Positions 33,148-42,800 of a DNA stretch of 59,964 nt are shown here, piece by piece (within the stretch, counting starts at the first letter, position 1; each line of letters opens with the position of its first letter). Source of the stretch: Candidatus Coatesiibacteriota bacterium (GTDB lineage Bacteria; JAFGND01). Under the pieces are notes generated by a model, which made no database searches, had not been told where the DNA came from, and saw only the letters and a list, made by a program, of their open reading frames with translations. The position numbers and the translations under genes are program-made. The stretch spans positions 1 through 59,964 of the forward strand of contig JAFGND010000064.1 in NCBI GenBank assembly GCA_016927185.1, read 5' to 3'.

Positions 33148-33870
33148 ATGAGATTGATTTTTTTGCTTATTTTTGTTATTTCAAGTATAATTTCAGCTGC
33201 AATTCCTTTTGGTTTCTATACATGCAAACAGATTGTAGATGGAAAGGAAGATAAATCACAAACTCAATATTTGACATTGAGACAAGATAATTGCTACATT
33301 TATACAAATCTTAGAGGTGGTTTTTCAGCTGGTTATTATAAATATGAAGGAAACATAATTGTTTTCGAAGATGGTGTAGACATAAGAAAATTCAGGTACT
33401 TTATGAAGGGAAATTTTCTTACCCTAATTGCTATTGAAAGTGGTAAAGCAAGCAAAATTGGACATTTATCAGGTTTGCTCCCGACTAAAATTGGCTCTTC
33501 AGCAACTTATAATATTAGTAATATTGAACCAGCTGGGAATCTTAAATATCCATCACTCAGAAAAGGCAAATATGAATACTGGGATAGTAACAAAAAGCAG
33601 GTACATGTATTTCAGCTAATAGATAACATGAAATTCATATACATAAATCCTTTTAAAAAACAAATAGAAGGCACATATACTTATTCAGGAAATACGATTA
33701 CATTGACCAGCAATTCTCCAGACAAGGCAATGAGAGTATTCAATGTCATTAGAATTGGAAATAATCTGATCCTTTTACGCTCCAATAAGGATACGGCAAA
33801 GGGTAAATCACCTTTAAATGACATGAAACCATTGGAGTTAAGGGGAGCAGTATATGAACCTGAGGATTGA
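33148..33870 (+). CDS. Exported hypothetical protein with internal duplication
   Basis: A 240-residue protein with a signal peptide (residues 1-18). It contains two similar beta-rich halves: GFYTCKQ ... GGFSAGYYKYEGNIIVF ... IRKFRYFMKGNFLTLI (about 21-97) and GKYEYWD ... KQIEGTYTYSGNTITL ... MRVFNVIRIGNNLILL (about 138-215). The repeated G-x-Y-x-Y-x-G-N-x-I pattern resembles lipocalin-like repeats found in exported proteins. No function is known. A TTGACA box lies at 33093 and a strong ribosome site (GAGGAGG) precedes the start. Confidence 0.65.
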   Translation: MRLIFLLIFVISSIISAAIPFGFYTCKQIVDGKEDKSQTQYLTLRQDNCYIYTNLRGGFSAGYYKYEGNIIVFEDGVDIRKFRYFMKGNFLTLIAIESGKASKIGHLSGLLPTKIGSSATYNISNIEPAGNLKYPSLRKGKYEYWDSNKKQVHVFQLIDNMKFIYINPFKKQIEGTYTYSGNTITLTSNSPDKAMRVFNVIRIGNNLILLRSNKDTAKGKSPLNDMKPLELRGAVYEPED

Positions 33871-33871
33871 T

Positions 33872-34513
33872 CTATTCTGCCTTTTTTCCCACAAAAATGC
33901 AATACTTCCATAATCCACCAAAAACAAGGGAAGTTTTTAAATTATAATCAGGGAAGCGCTTTTCCAGTTTATGAATAATGTCTTCATTCATTTGTACCTG
34001 ATGCCATTTAAACCAATCATGAACAAGTTTAAACTTGGTTTCAACAAAATCAACAACAGCTATATAACCCTTTGGGCATAAATCTTTGTAAGCTTGCTCA
34101 ATTACATACTCATAATCAGGCATCAGAGTTAATGCATAAGAGAAAAAAAGCACTCCCGGTTTTACATTTGTACCATTATTATCCAAGCAATGAATAGTGT
34201 CTTTTCCATAAAAGCATTGCTGCAAACTTATCCTTCCTGCATAACCATTTCTGGATATTCTTTTCCTTGCTTTATCAAGCATAGGAATTGTTGCATCAAC
34301 TCCAATGATTTCCTTATCAGGGAATCTTGCTGCCAGAGAGGTTAGATTAAATCCTGTTCCACAACCAATCTCAATAATAGGTCCTGGTGGGTCTTTAGGG
34401 AGCCAATCACAAATATTATTCCTGCCAAATAAATATAGCCAGCGAGTTTGATCATAAAAGTGGGAGTGTACTGCATAAAAATCATTCCATTTTTTTGTGA
34501 ATTTTTCTTTCAC
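33872..34513 (-). CDS. SAM-dependent methyltransferase
   Basis: A 213-residue class I methyltransferase: motif I IIEIGCGTGFNLTSLA (about 46-61), acidic motif II (EIIGVDATIPML), and a later ALTLMPDYEYV block. The N-terminal FYAVHSHFYDQTRWLYLFGR resembles BtaB-like enzymes that methylate lipid head groups, but the substrate cannot be read from the sequence. It is convergent with the preceding gene (1-base gap) and lies 11 bases downstream of the TPR gene on its strand. Confidence 0.8.
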   Translation of the reverse strand: MKEKFTKKWNDFYAVHSHFYDQTRWLYLFGRNNICDWLPKDPPGPIIEIGCGTGFNLTSLAARFPDKEIIGVDATIPMLDKARKRISRNGYAGRISLQQCFYGKDTIHCLDNNGTNVKPGVLFFSYALTLMPDYEYVIEQAYKDLCPKGYIAVVDFVETKFKLVHDWFKWHQVQMNEDIIHKLEKRFPDYNLKTSLVFGGLWKYCIFVGKKAE

Positions 34514-34524
34514 CCAAATCTCCT

Positions 34525-35307
34525 TTATTTGTTAATATGTGAAGGAGGTAAATGTGCCTTCCATGAGTTTTCCAACAATATTCTCTTGTTCAAATCCAGC
34601 ATAGTTCTATTATTCGGGAAGTGTTTAAGAAATTCGTTTATCACATCTAATGCTTCCCTTCTTTTTCCCTGAAGCGTAAGAGTATTTGCTAGCATATAAG
34701 AATTATCCAGAAAGAAATAGAAGCTATCTGTCATGTCATCTTCAGATTTTGTTTTCTCAGCTTCATTATCTGTGCTCTTAAAATTCTCAGAAGCTTCAAG
34801 GTATTTCTTTTTTGCTATATTAATTCCCTTTCTGTAATTTACTGCAGCTCTTTCAAAATCATGTTTTTTTCTTAAATAGACTTGTCCAAGCACGAAATAA
34901 AGTTTTGCTGCATCAGGATTAGCTTTTATGCCTTCATTAAGAAAATCTATGCTTTCTTCAACTTTATTGAATCCAAAAGCCAGACTGTTTGCTCCAACAA
35001 AGTAGGATTCTACGTATGATGGATCGAAGTAAGTTATCAGTCTATCTATAGGGATAACTTCACTGTTCTCTTCCCAGCCTTTTTTACTATACTCTATCCA
35101 AACATGATGATACACATCAGTTTTTACCCATAAATTAGCCGCTATTGTCTTTCTGAATTCCCCCAGTATTCCCATAACAATCTGTTGTGGATGAAGTGTT
35201 GTATCTACATCATTTTTATTCCAGGCTTCCTTTAAAAAAGAACTTTCTGTTATATAAGAAAAAATGATAAATAAGAATAGCGCAAGAAAAATTCCCAGAA
35301 ATCTCAT
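34525..35307 (-). CDS. Membrane-anchored TPR protein
   Basis: The start chosen is the ATG at 35307 (MRFLGIFLALFLF), with AGAGGAAT about 7 bases upstream. An in-frame start at 35343 would lie inside the ABC gene. The 260-residue product has an N-terminal membrane segment (residues 2-19), a middle region with conserved-looking KTIAANLWVKTDVYHHVW, and two or more TPR units (ANPDAAKLYFVLGQVYLR; the repeats are helical pairs). It sits just after the ABC ATPase gene and may be its partner, although a permease is missing. Confidence 0.68.
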   Translation of the reverse strand: MRFLGIFLALFLFIIFSYITESSFLKEAWNKNDVDTTLHPQQIVMGILGEFRKTIAANLWVKTDVYHHVWIEYSKKGWEENSEVIPIDRLITYFDPSYVESYFVGANSLAFGFNKVEESIDFLNEGIKANPDAAKLYFVLGQVYLRKKHDFERAAVNYRKGINIAKKKYLEASENFKSTDNEAEKTKSEDDMTDSFYFFLDNSYMLANTLTLQGKRREALDVINEFLKHFPNNRTMLDLNKRILLENSWKAHLPPSHINK

Positions 35308-35311
35308 TGAA

Positions 35312-36259
35312 TTATTCCTCTTTTTCTTTAACAAGCTTGACAAAGATATCTTCCAGTCGCTCCTTTTTACATTCTGCTGAAATAATTCGTGCTCCCGCTT
35401 TTACCAGTAGATTCATGTAATTAATAAGCTCATTATTATCTATTTCAGGGAAGCTTATTATAAAATCTTTATCAATTTTCTGCACAGAAGTGTTTCCATA
35501 ACTTCTTAACTGAGGCAGAGACAAAGTATCAATGTTTGTTACTCTTATTTCATAACCAGACAGGCTTGTTAACTCTTGAATGGTACCCTCTTTTATGAGT
35601 TTTCCTTTCTGAATTATGCCAACTCTATCGCTTATAGATTCTACTTCTGATAGTATATGTGAACTGAAAAAAACGGTTTTATTATCATTCTTTAAATCAA
35701 TAAGAATATTTCTGATATCCTTTCTGGCTATTGGATCCAAACCTGAAGTAGGTTCATCAAAGATTACCAGTTCTGGATCACCAATTAAAGCTTGAGCTAT
35801 CCCAAAACGTTGAAGCATTCCCTTTGAGAACTCTCTCATTTTAAGATCACTGGCATCTTTTAATCCAGTTTTCTCCAGAAGCATATATATCTTGTTTTTC
35901 AGTTGTTTTCCAGTTAATTTATGAAGTTTCCCAAGAATATCCAGATATTCAGTAGCTGTTAAAAAAGTATGGTAATATGGAGATTCGGGGAGGTATCCCA
36001 ATTTCTGTCTGCTTCTGATATCTCCAAATCGATATCCAAGAAGGTTTCCATTCCCTGATGTCGGAAAAATCAAACCGATCAATATTTTTATTAAGGTAGT
36101 TTTTCCAGCTCCATTTTGACCCAGAAAGCCATAAATTTCACCCTTTTTAATTTTCAAATTTAAATCGACTAAAGCAGGTTTATTTTGTTCTCCAATACCC
36201 GGATAATAGGTTTTGCACAAGGAGTTGGTTTCAATTACAAATTGGTTTTCATAAAGCAT
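35312..36259 (-). CDS. ABC transporter ATP-binding protein
   Basis: A 315-residue ATPase of the ABC-2 (NatA/CcmA-like) type: Walker A GQNGAGKTT, Q-loop YLPESPY, signature FSKGMLQRFGIAQAL (a variant of LSGGQ), Walker B LVIFDEPTSGLDP, and the switch HILSEVE. A C-terminal accessory domain of about 90 residues follows. It would power an ABC-2 exporter, but no permease gene lies adjacent. The only close neighbour is the anchored TPR gene. The partner permease must be elsewhere. Confidence 0.93.
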   Translation of the reverse strand: MLYENQFVIETNSLCKTYYPGIGEQNKPALVDLNLKIKKGEIYGFLGQNGAGKTTLIKILIGLIFPTSGNGNLLGYRFGDIRSRQKLGYLPESPYYHTFLTATEYLDILGKLHKLTGKQLKNKIYMLLEKTGLKDASDLKMREFSKGMLQRFGIAQALIGDPELVIFDEPTSGLDPIARKDIRNILIDLKNDNKTVFFSSHILSEVESISDRVGIIQKGKLIKEGTIQELTSLSGYEIRVTNIDTLSLPQLRSYGNTSVQKIDKDFIISFPEIDNNELINYMNLLVKAGARIISAECKKERLEDIFVKLVKEKEE

Positions 36260-36404
36260 GTTAAATGCCTGTTTCTATAGGAAAAAATACTGTCAAGAGA
36301 TTTAACAATAACTCCTCTATATATAAATAGATATTAAGTTTTCTCTTGACCTTACTTTGCAAGAAAAAATTCAGGTCTTTGTTATTTATTGTATGGAGGT
36401 ATAA

Positions 36405-37445
36405 ATGAATTACTATGAAACTGCTTTGAAATTTCCCATAAATCTTGATAAAAACGAGAATAACTTTGGTCCTGCACCCATATGCAAAGAAGTAATGACA
36501 AACCTGAAAATGGAACACTTCACTGAATATGCAAGGGATAATGCAAAGAATATCAGACATGCATTATCAAGAAGATTTGGGGTTAAAGAAGAGAGTATAT
36601 TAACTGGTTATGGAGCGGTAGATGTATTGATTAATTCACTGAATTACCTGATGCAAAGAGGAAACACCATTCTTCTGCCATATGAAAGCTGGTGGTATTT
36701 TGACAAAATTATATCTGTAAGGGGAGGAGATATTTTATACTACTATTTAAAAACTCAGGAAGGAAATTACTATTATGATGTAAACTCAATACTGGAAATA
36801 GCAATAAGACATGATCCAAAGTTCTTGTTGATTTGTTCACCCAACAATCCTACAGGGACTTCTCTTCCTTTAGCTGATCTAGAGAAGATCTTAAGAACGC
36901 TTCCTGAAACCATTATAATTCTGGATGAAGCATATTGGGGTTTTAGCAAGGATAATCCTAGCTATGAGGCAAGATTTATAGAAAGATATCCTCAATTAAT
37001 CATAGTCAGAACTTTCTCAAAACTTTACGCAATGGCTGGGATTAGAATTGGATTTGCTTTTGTAGGAGACAATTATAAGAGATTATTGGAGAAAAACGAG
37101 AGATATCTTGGTTATAACAGGATAAGTGAGGAGCTGGCAGTAGCAGCTCTGGAATCATTTGATTATTATTCTCACATTGCAAATCTGTTTATTGAAGAGC
37201 GAGACAAGTTCTATAGTTTTTTCAGCAAATATCCAGAATTGACAACTTGCTATAAAAGTGAAAGTAATTTCATATTGGTAAAACTTCAGCCTGATTTTTT
37301 TAAAAGGCTACAACCTCATCTTATAAAGAAACAAGTAATAATAAAGTTTTTTACAGAAGAGAAATTCAAGGATCAGGTAAGAATAACAATTGGAACACCT
37401 CCTCAAAATGAGTACTTAAGACAATCAATTCAGGAAGTTATTTGA
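36405..37445 (+). CDS. Class I/II PLP aminotransferase, HisC-like
   Basis: A 346-residue aminotransferase. LDKNENNFGPAP near the start matches the HisC LDxNEN-xGP opening. Further motifs are the CSPNNPTGTSLPL block, DEAYWGF, and the PLP-lysine motif RTFSKLYAMAGIRIGF. HisC converts imidazole-acetol phosphate to histidinol phosphate, but HisC-like enzymes also serve other amino acids or phosphonates. No other his genes are nearby, so substrate is open. A good ribosome site (TGGAGGT) precedes the ATG. Confidence 0.85.
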   Translation: MNYYETALKFPINLDKNENNFGPAPICKEVMTNLKMEHFTEYARDNAKNIRHALSRRFGVKEESILTGYGAVDVLINSLNYLMQRGNTILLPYESWWYFDKIISVRGGDILYYYLKTQEGNYYYDVNSILEIAIRHDPKFLLICSPNNPTGTSLPLADLEKILRTLPETIIILDEAYWGFSKDNPSYEARFIERYPQLIIVRTFSKLYAMAGIRIGFAFVGDNYKRLLEKNERYLGYNRISEELAVAALESFDYYSHIANLFIEERDKFYSFFSKYPELTTCYKSESNFILVKLQPDFFKRLQPHLIKKQVIIKFFTEEKFKDQVRITIGTPPQNEYLRQSIQEVI

Positions 37446-37451
37446 AACAAA

Positions 37452-38201
37452 CTATTCTCCTCTTATGAGTCTGTTTGAAAGATAGGAAGCTGTTTCTTCA
37501 GACAAATCAGCTCTTGAGATTTTCCTGATTGCTTTTTGGGCAGATTCAATATCATATTCAGCTCTATGATACTCTATACAGTTTTGTGTTGTATCAAATT
37601 TCAAATAACATGCTCGTGGATCCTTATCTCTTGGCTGTCCAACACTTCCAACATTTACAAGATATCTTTTATTGTCCTCCATCTTGAATATAAAAGGATA
37701 ATTTTTGGGGTAGTAGATTTCACCATTGCTGTCTATAATTACTGGCAAATGACTGTGACCGAAAAAGCATATCTTTTCCCTGAAATACTGGAACTGGATC
37801 ATTGCCTCCTGTATGGTTAATATATAATGCCATCTGCTTGGGTTATAAGGTGATGAATGAACGAGTAAAGATTCCAGTGAACTATTGTAATAAGTTAATG
37901 ATTCTAAGAACTTTCTGTTTTCTTTTAAAAGCGTCATCTGAGTCCATATTATTGATTCTTTTGCGAATCTATTAAAAAATCTTATATCCTCTATCTTGGC
38001 TCCAACGGAATCATGATTTCCTAGAATTGTAGGAATATTCCTGTACTTAATAATCTCGATGCATTCATTTGGATATGCCCCATAACCTATTAAATCTCCT
38101 AAAGAGTATATTTGAGAAATTTTGTCTGAATCAAGTTTATCTAGAACGACTTCTAGTGCATGAAGATTTGCATGAATATCACTTATTAAAGCAAATATCA
38201 A
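37452..38201 (-). CDS. Calcineurin-like metallophosphoesterase
   Basis: A 249-residue protein with the metallophosphoesterase motifs in order: SDIHANLHALEV (DxH), SLGDLIGYGAYP (GDxxxxG), ILGNHDSVGA (GNHD) and FFGHSHLPV (GHxH). The overall text fits the YfcE/MJ0936-like group of cytoplasmic phosphodiesterases. The physiological substrate is unknown. Convergent with the aminotransferase gene (6-base gap). Confidence 0.9.
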   Translation of the reverse strand: MIFALISDIHANLHALEVVLDKLDSDKISQIYSLGDLIGYGAYPNECIEIIKYRNIPTILGNHDSVGAKIEDIRFFNRFAKESIIWTQMTLLKENRKFLESLTYYNSSLESLLVHSSPYNPSRWHYILTIQEAMIQFQYFREKICFFGHSHLPVIIDSNGEIYYPKNYPFIFKMEDNKRYLVNVGSVGQPRDKDPRACYLKFDTTQNCIEYHRAEYDIESAQKAIRKISRADLSEETASYLSNRLIRGE

Positions 38202-38271
38202 TCATTATTCCTTTGTTAAGATTAATATATAAAACACTAACTATTTGTCAATTCAATTGAAGAATCATGCC

Positions 38272-38300
38272 TTGACATAAGATTCGCTTTTTATTAATAA
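38272..38300 (+). promoter_or_regulatory. Candidate promoter for PLD gene
   Basis: TTGACA (38272-38277), 17 bases, TAATAA (38295-38300). It is about 30 bases upstream of the GTG start chosen for the PLD gene. The -35 is perfect and the -10 is weak. Confidence 0.4.
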
Positions 38301-38329
38301 CAGCATACTTGTTTTTCATGGAGGAAAAT

Positions 38330-39763
38330 GTGCGAGTATTATTACTTATCTTGATTTCAGTCACTATTATTAATGCAGAAAGAATAAAAGTCTATTTCAA
38401 TGCAAAGGTCGATACAACAGGATATTCCGGGAATTATGCAAAAGGTCTTTCAGATTTTGTATCAATTCTGAAGGAGAAGATAGATTCAACTAGATATAGT
38501 ATAGATATATGCTTATATAATCTTGATCTTTCTGAGATAACAGATAAAATAATTGAAGCGTACAGAAGAGGAGTAAAGATAAGAGTAATAACTGATGATG
38601 AGCATAAATATGATACTGAGATTCAAAGGCTAATATATGAAGGGATACCTGTAATAGATGATTCATTTGGAGGGAATCCCAGAAGTAATATAATGCATAA
38701 TAAATTCTGGATATTCGATTTCAGGGACAGTACAAGTATGGATGATGATTTTACGATGACAGGTTCATGGAATGTTACTTATGCAAATACTTACAAGGAT
38801 GCAAATAACATAGTTTTCTTTCAGGATAATGGTATTTCCAGGGCATATACAACAGAATTTGAGGAAATGTGGGGCAGTGGAACTGAAATACCAGATTCAG
38901 CTAATAGTTGCTTTCATAACCGCAAATCTGATAACACTGTTCATGAATTTGATATAGATGGAACAAAAATCAATTTGTTCTTTAATCCTACTGACACTAC
39001 TGAACTGAAAATGGTTAGACAGATTTCAGAATGCAAGAAAGAAGCAGATTTTTGTATATATGCTTTCTCCTCGGACACAGTTTCTCATTATATGAAAATA
39101 CAATGGGATGTTGTTGAGAATTTCAAAGTTCAGGGAGTGTTTGATAGAACTTTCTGGGATACTGACTGGTCAAAAGCCAGAGACATGAGGGGAGATTCTA
39201 CTGCGGAAGAACCTTGGGATCCCCCTGCACCAGTATATAGCGATAGTGTAAGATTTCCTGATCAGTCCAGCGGTTTATTGCATTCGAAATATATGATACT
39301 TGATCCATTTGATGATAGTGCTGTTGTTATTACTGGATCGTCCAATTGGTCATTAGCGGGTTTTTATGATAACGATGAAAATGTAGTAATGATTCATGAT
39401 AAAAAAATTGCCCAGCAGTATTATCAAGACTTCATTCAAAGATATAAGGAGGCACAAGGAACTGGGTTCAATTCAAAAAAAAATGCGATAAAAAAGAGTA
39501 ATATTGAACAATATGAGACACTCAAGATTTATCCAATACCAATAAAGGATTTCATAACATTTGACTTCAATCTTAAAAAAGAGAGAAAAGTGGATATTAT
39601 CCTTTATGACATTTCTGGCAGATATATAAGCTTGATTTCAAGCACTATTCTACGCAAAGGAAATAGCAAAAGGACATTTAAACTCCCTGAAGGCCTTAAA
39701 AAGGGAGTTTATTTAATAAAAATTTCCGATTTTGGGTACAAAAAAATTGAAGTATTAAGATAA
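38330..39763 (+). CDS. Secreted phospholipase D-like protein with T9SS sorting domain
   Basis: The start chosen is GTG at 38330, with GGAGG about 5 bases upstream. The in-frame ATG at 38309 lies before that ribosome site. The product (477 residues) has a signal peptide (VRVLLLILISVTIINA), then two PLD half-domains with HKD-type motifs: IMHNKFWIFD with TMTGSWNVT, and LLHSKYMILD with VITGSSNWS. The last 80 residues are a Por-secretion sorting domain (KIYPIPIKDFITFDF, YDISGRYI, KKGVYLIKI). PLD proteins of this class are nucleases or phospholipases. Here it would be exported, probably as a surface or secreted enzyme. Confidence 0.85.
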   Translation: MRVLLLILISVTIINAERIKVYFNAKVDTTGYSGNYAKGLSDFVSILKEKIDSTRYSIDICLYNLDLSEITDKIIEAYRRGVKIRVITDDEHKYDTEIQRLIYEGIPVIDDSFGGNPRSNIMHNKFWIFDFRDSTSMDDDFTMTGSWNVTYANTYKDANNIVFFQDNGISRAYTTEFEEMWGSGTEIPDSANSCFHNRKSDNTVHEFDIDGTKINLFFNPTDTTELKMVRQISECKKEADFCIYAFSSDTVSHYMKIQWDVVENFKVQGVFDRTFWDTDWSKARDMRGDSTAEEPWDPPAPVYSDSVRFPDQSSGLLHSKYMILDPFDDSAVVITGSSNWSLAGFYDNDENVVMIHDKKIAQQYYQDFIQRYKEAQGTGFNSKKNAIKKSNIEQYETLKIYPIPIKDFITFDFNLKKERKVDIILYDISGRYISLISSTILRKGNSKRTFKLPEGLKKGVYLIKISDFGYKKIEVLR

Positions 39764-39877
39764 TTTTATTCTAAATATTTCTACTAAATTCAAGAGTTTG
39801 ATAAAAAACAGAAAACTAGTCTGACAAAATCTCCAAAGAACTTGACAAATCTATCTTTTCTTGGAACAGAGAGAACA

Positions 39878-42800
39878 ATGCAGTCAATATTCAAGTCATT
39901 AAAGGAAATAGCAAAAGGATTCTTATTCATAAGTATACTAATTGCCATCATTTGTACTGCACTTCTTATAATTACCTACAAGAATCAGACGATGCATTTA
40001 TATCTGGTAAGTTCACTAGCTACTTTATCAAAGCTGGTTGTTAATGGCTCAATAAAAGTAGATTCAATAGAAGGAGATCTATTTTCTCATGTCAGAATCA
40101 GGAATGCTGAGTTTTTTTATTACAGAACACCAGAAAAACCTTTTGTTAAGATAAAGGATATTGAGTTATTTTGGAAACCTGTCTATCTTTTTCTTGATAA
40201 AAAGGTTTTTATTGATAGTCTCAAGATAACTACTCCAAATTTTTATTTCAAGAGATATCTTCCCCAGGCAGATTGGAATATTGCTGATTTCTTCAAGAGT
40301 AAATCAAAAGCAAAATCAAAAACGGATATTTCCTTTTTTGCAACCAAGATAATAATCAAGGATTCAAACGGTATTGTTGATGATAGCGGAAAAGCTTATT
40401 ATACATTCAAGAAGTTGAAAATGGATGCAATACTGACTTCCAGTGAAAATGGTTTCTATGTATTGCTTAATGAATTAGATGGGAAAAGCAATGAACAGAG
40501 ATTCAGATGCAAGTTGATAAGTATTGATAAGGATGAACTCGGTATAAATATCAAGGGGAAGCAATTATTATTGAATGAAAGAAGTGTTTTGACAGGAATT
40601 GGAGGGCATCTCAGAGGAAAGGAAGATATTCTTTTCAAAGTAAGAAAGAGTCAGGTTTATTATCAGGATATATATCATTTCATTCCTGCAGATTTGCTTT
40701 TCAGGGGAGGATATTATACCTTGACTAATACAAATATAGGTTATAAGGAAGATAGTTTTTTTATAAACTCATTTGCAGTCTCTGATTCTATACCTTTTTA
40801 TACCCTTGATTTTTATAAAGCAAAAGGAAGATTTGATTTCTGGAAAAAAAGACTCAATATGTCTGATTTTTACGCAAAGTACTTTGATACATATTGGCAT
40901 CTGAATTATTCTAACATTGATTTCAGGGATTTTAGTTATACAGGAAAAGGAACTTTCAAAGGCTTCAATCTGAAAAGCACTGGAGTAAAAGGCCTTAGAG
41001 GGAAGATTGATGGTCAATTTATGATAAAGGGAAAGCAGTTTCTTCCTTCTAAAAGGCATTTCAATTTCAAGATAATTACAAAAGGAATCCTTTTTCAGGA
41101 TTACAGTTCCAGTTTTGTTGAAGCTGCTGGTGTTTACAATCCTTCTAATGTCAATTTCAGCAATTTAAAAATTGCATCGAAGAATGGAGTGGTTGATTTC
41201 AAGGGAACTGTTTTCAGGAATGGGAATTTTGATTTGAGTGTTAAATCAAGCAACTTTCCATTATTAAAACCGCTTCCTTTTAAGGGATTAGCCAGTTTTA
41301 ATGGACAATTGAAAGGATCTTTAAAAAACCTTGCTGTTCAGGGAAGAGGCAATATAAGAAATTTTGGTTGGGAAGGTGTTTATGCGAGTAATTTAACAAT
41401 AAACAATCTGTTGATCCAGGGGATAAATACAAGTGATTTCAATTATTTTTTCATGGGAAATGTTAATCTGAACGCACAAGGAGTAAATATAGGAAGGATA
41501 GAAGCAAATACCGGAGAAGTATTAGCCTTTTTTCAACCTAATAATATTATCATTCAAAGAGCTAAATTTGAGCTTCCTGATTTCCTTGTTGTAACAAGAG
41601 GAAATTGGGAGTTATCAACTGTTTATAAGGAGTTATATCTTAATAACACAAGAATTCAATCAGCCAAAGGGGTTTTCACGAATATAAATCCAATACATTT
41701 GAGTTTTGGAGATCGGGGAATAGAAGTTCAATCAATGCAGTTTAATTATGCAAAATCAGGTTTTGATAAAAAACTTGGTACTGTAAAGGTAGGAGGATAT
41801 TTTACCTATTCTGGAGATATAAATAGGATAAATATAAAAGGGAACAAGTTTAATATAGGGGAGTTATCTGGATTGTTCTTTCCAAGACACAGAATAAGTT
41901 CAACAGCAGACTTTGATATGGTTTTAAAAGGAAGTTTCTCAAATCCCCAAATTAATGGTAAGGTTGACCTGCATAAAACAGTCTATCATACTGGAAGCGT
42001 AAAGAATCTAGGTATTTCACAAAAACTGAATGATTTAAGAAAACCAGATGAGCATTCAGAAGATCCTTTCGCTTTAAAGGAAGTAAAACCTACAAGCATT
42101 CAGAGTGAATTTGGAAAGATAGATTTCAGTTACAAGGATGGTTGGTTGAATATAGAAAATGCCAGTTTTTATCAGAATAAAATACCTTCAGTTGTAAAAG
42201 GAAGGATTCCTGTAAAAGGAAGTTCGGATAAAGACGAGATAGATATGCAGATGGATATTAAAGGAATAGACACTGATTTATTAGGTTTATTTACAGATAT
42301 AATTACGTTAAATAAAGGTGATGTCTCTTTCAAGGGGACATTGAAAGGGACATTGGAAAAACCAGAAATTGATGGGAAAATGTCCATAGAAAATGGTCAG
42401 GTAGTTTTCATTCCAACTGGAACTATATTCACAGGTGTAAATGCTTATCTTGCATTTGTATATGACAGAATTTTGTTTGGAGGAGATCCATATTTTATAG
42501 AAGCAAAAACTCCTGAAGGTGGAAATATCTATGTGAATGGGAAATTAGATATTGGAGGATTTAAATTAAACCATATTCTTGCAAAAATAGAAGCACAAGA
42601 CATTCTTTTTGATGCAATTCCTGATATTGTAATAAAGGGCGATGCTTCATTGTTTGTTTATGGTCCCCCTGACCATATTCTTGTCAAAGGTAATGTAGAA
42701 TTGACTGAAGGTTTAATAAGTATCCCGTTCAACCAGGAAGAGACAATAGAATACAATCCTTCTTCAGGAGCACTCCAATATGATTTAAGAATCAGAGGAG

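Noticed and set aside
39679-39715. Hairpin (AAACTCCCT ... AGGGAGTTT) as terminator
   Set aside because: It lies within the coding part of the T9SS domain of the PLD gene, and no T-run follows.
39842-39847. TTGACA before tamB as promoter
   Set aside because: No -10 hexamer lies at 16-18 bases and the sequence may be coding if the TTG start is used.
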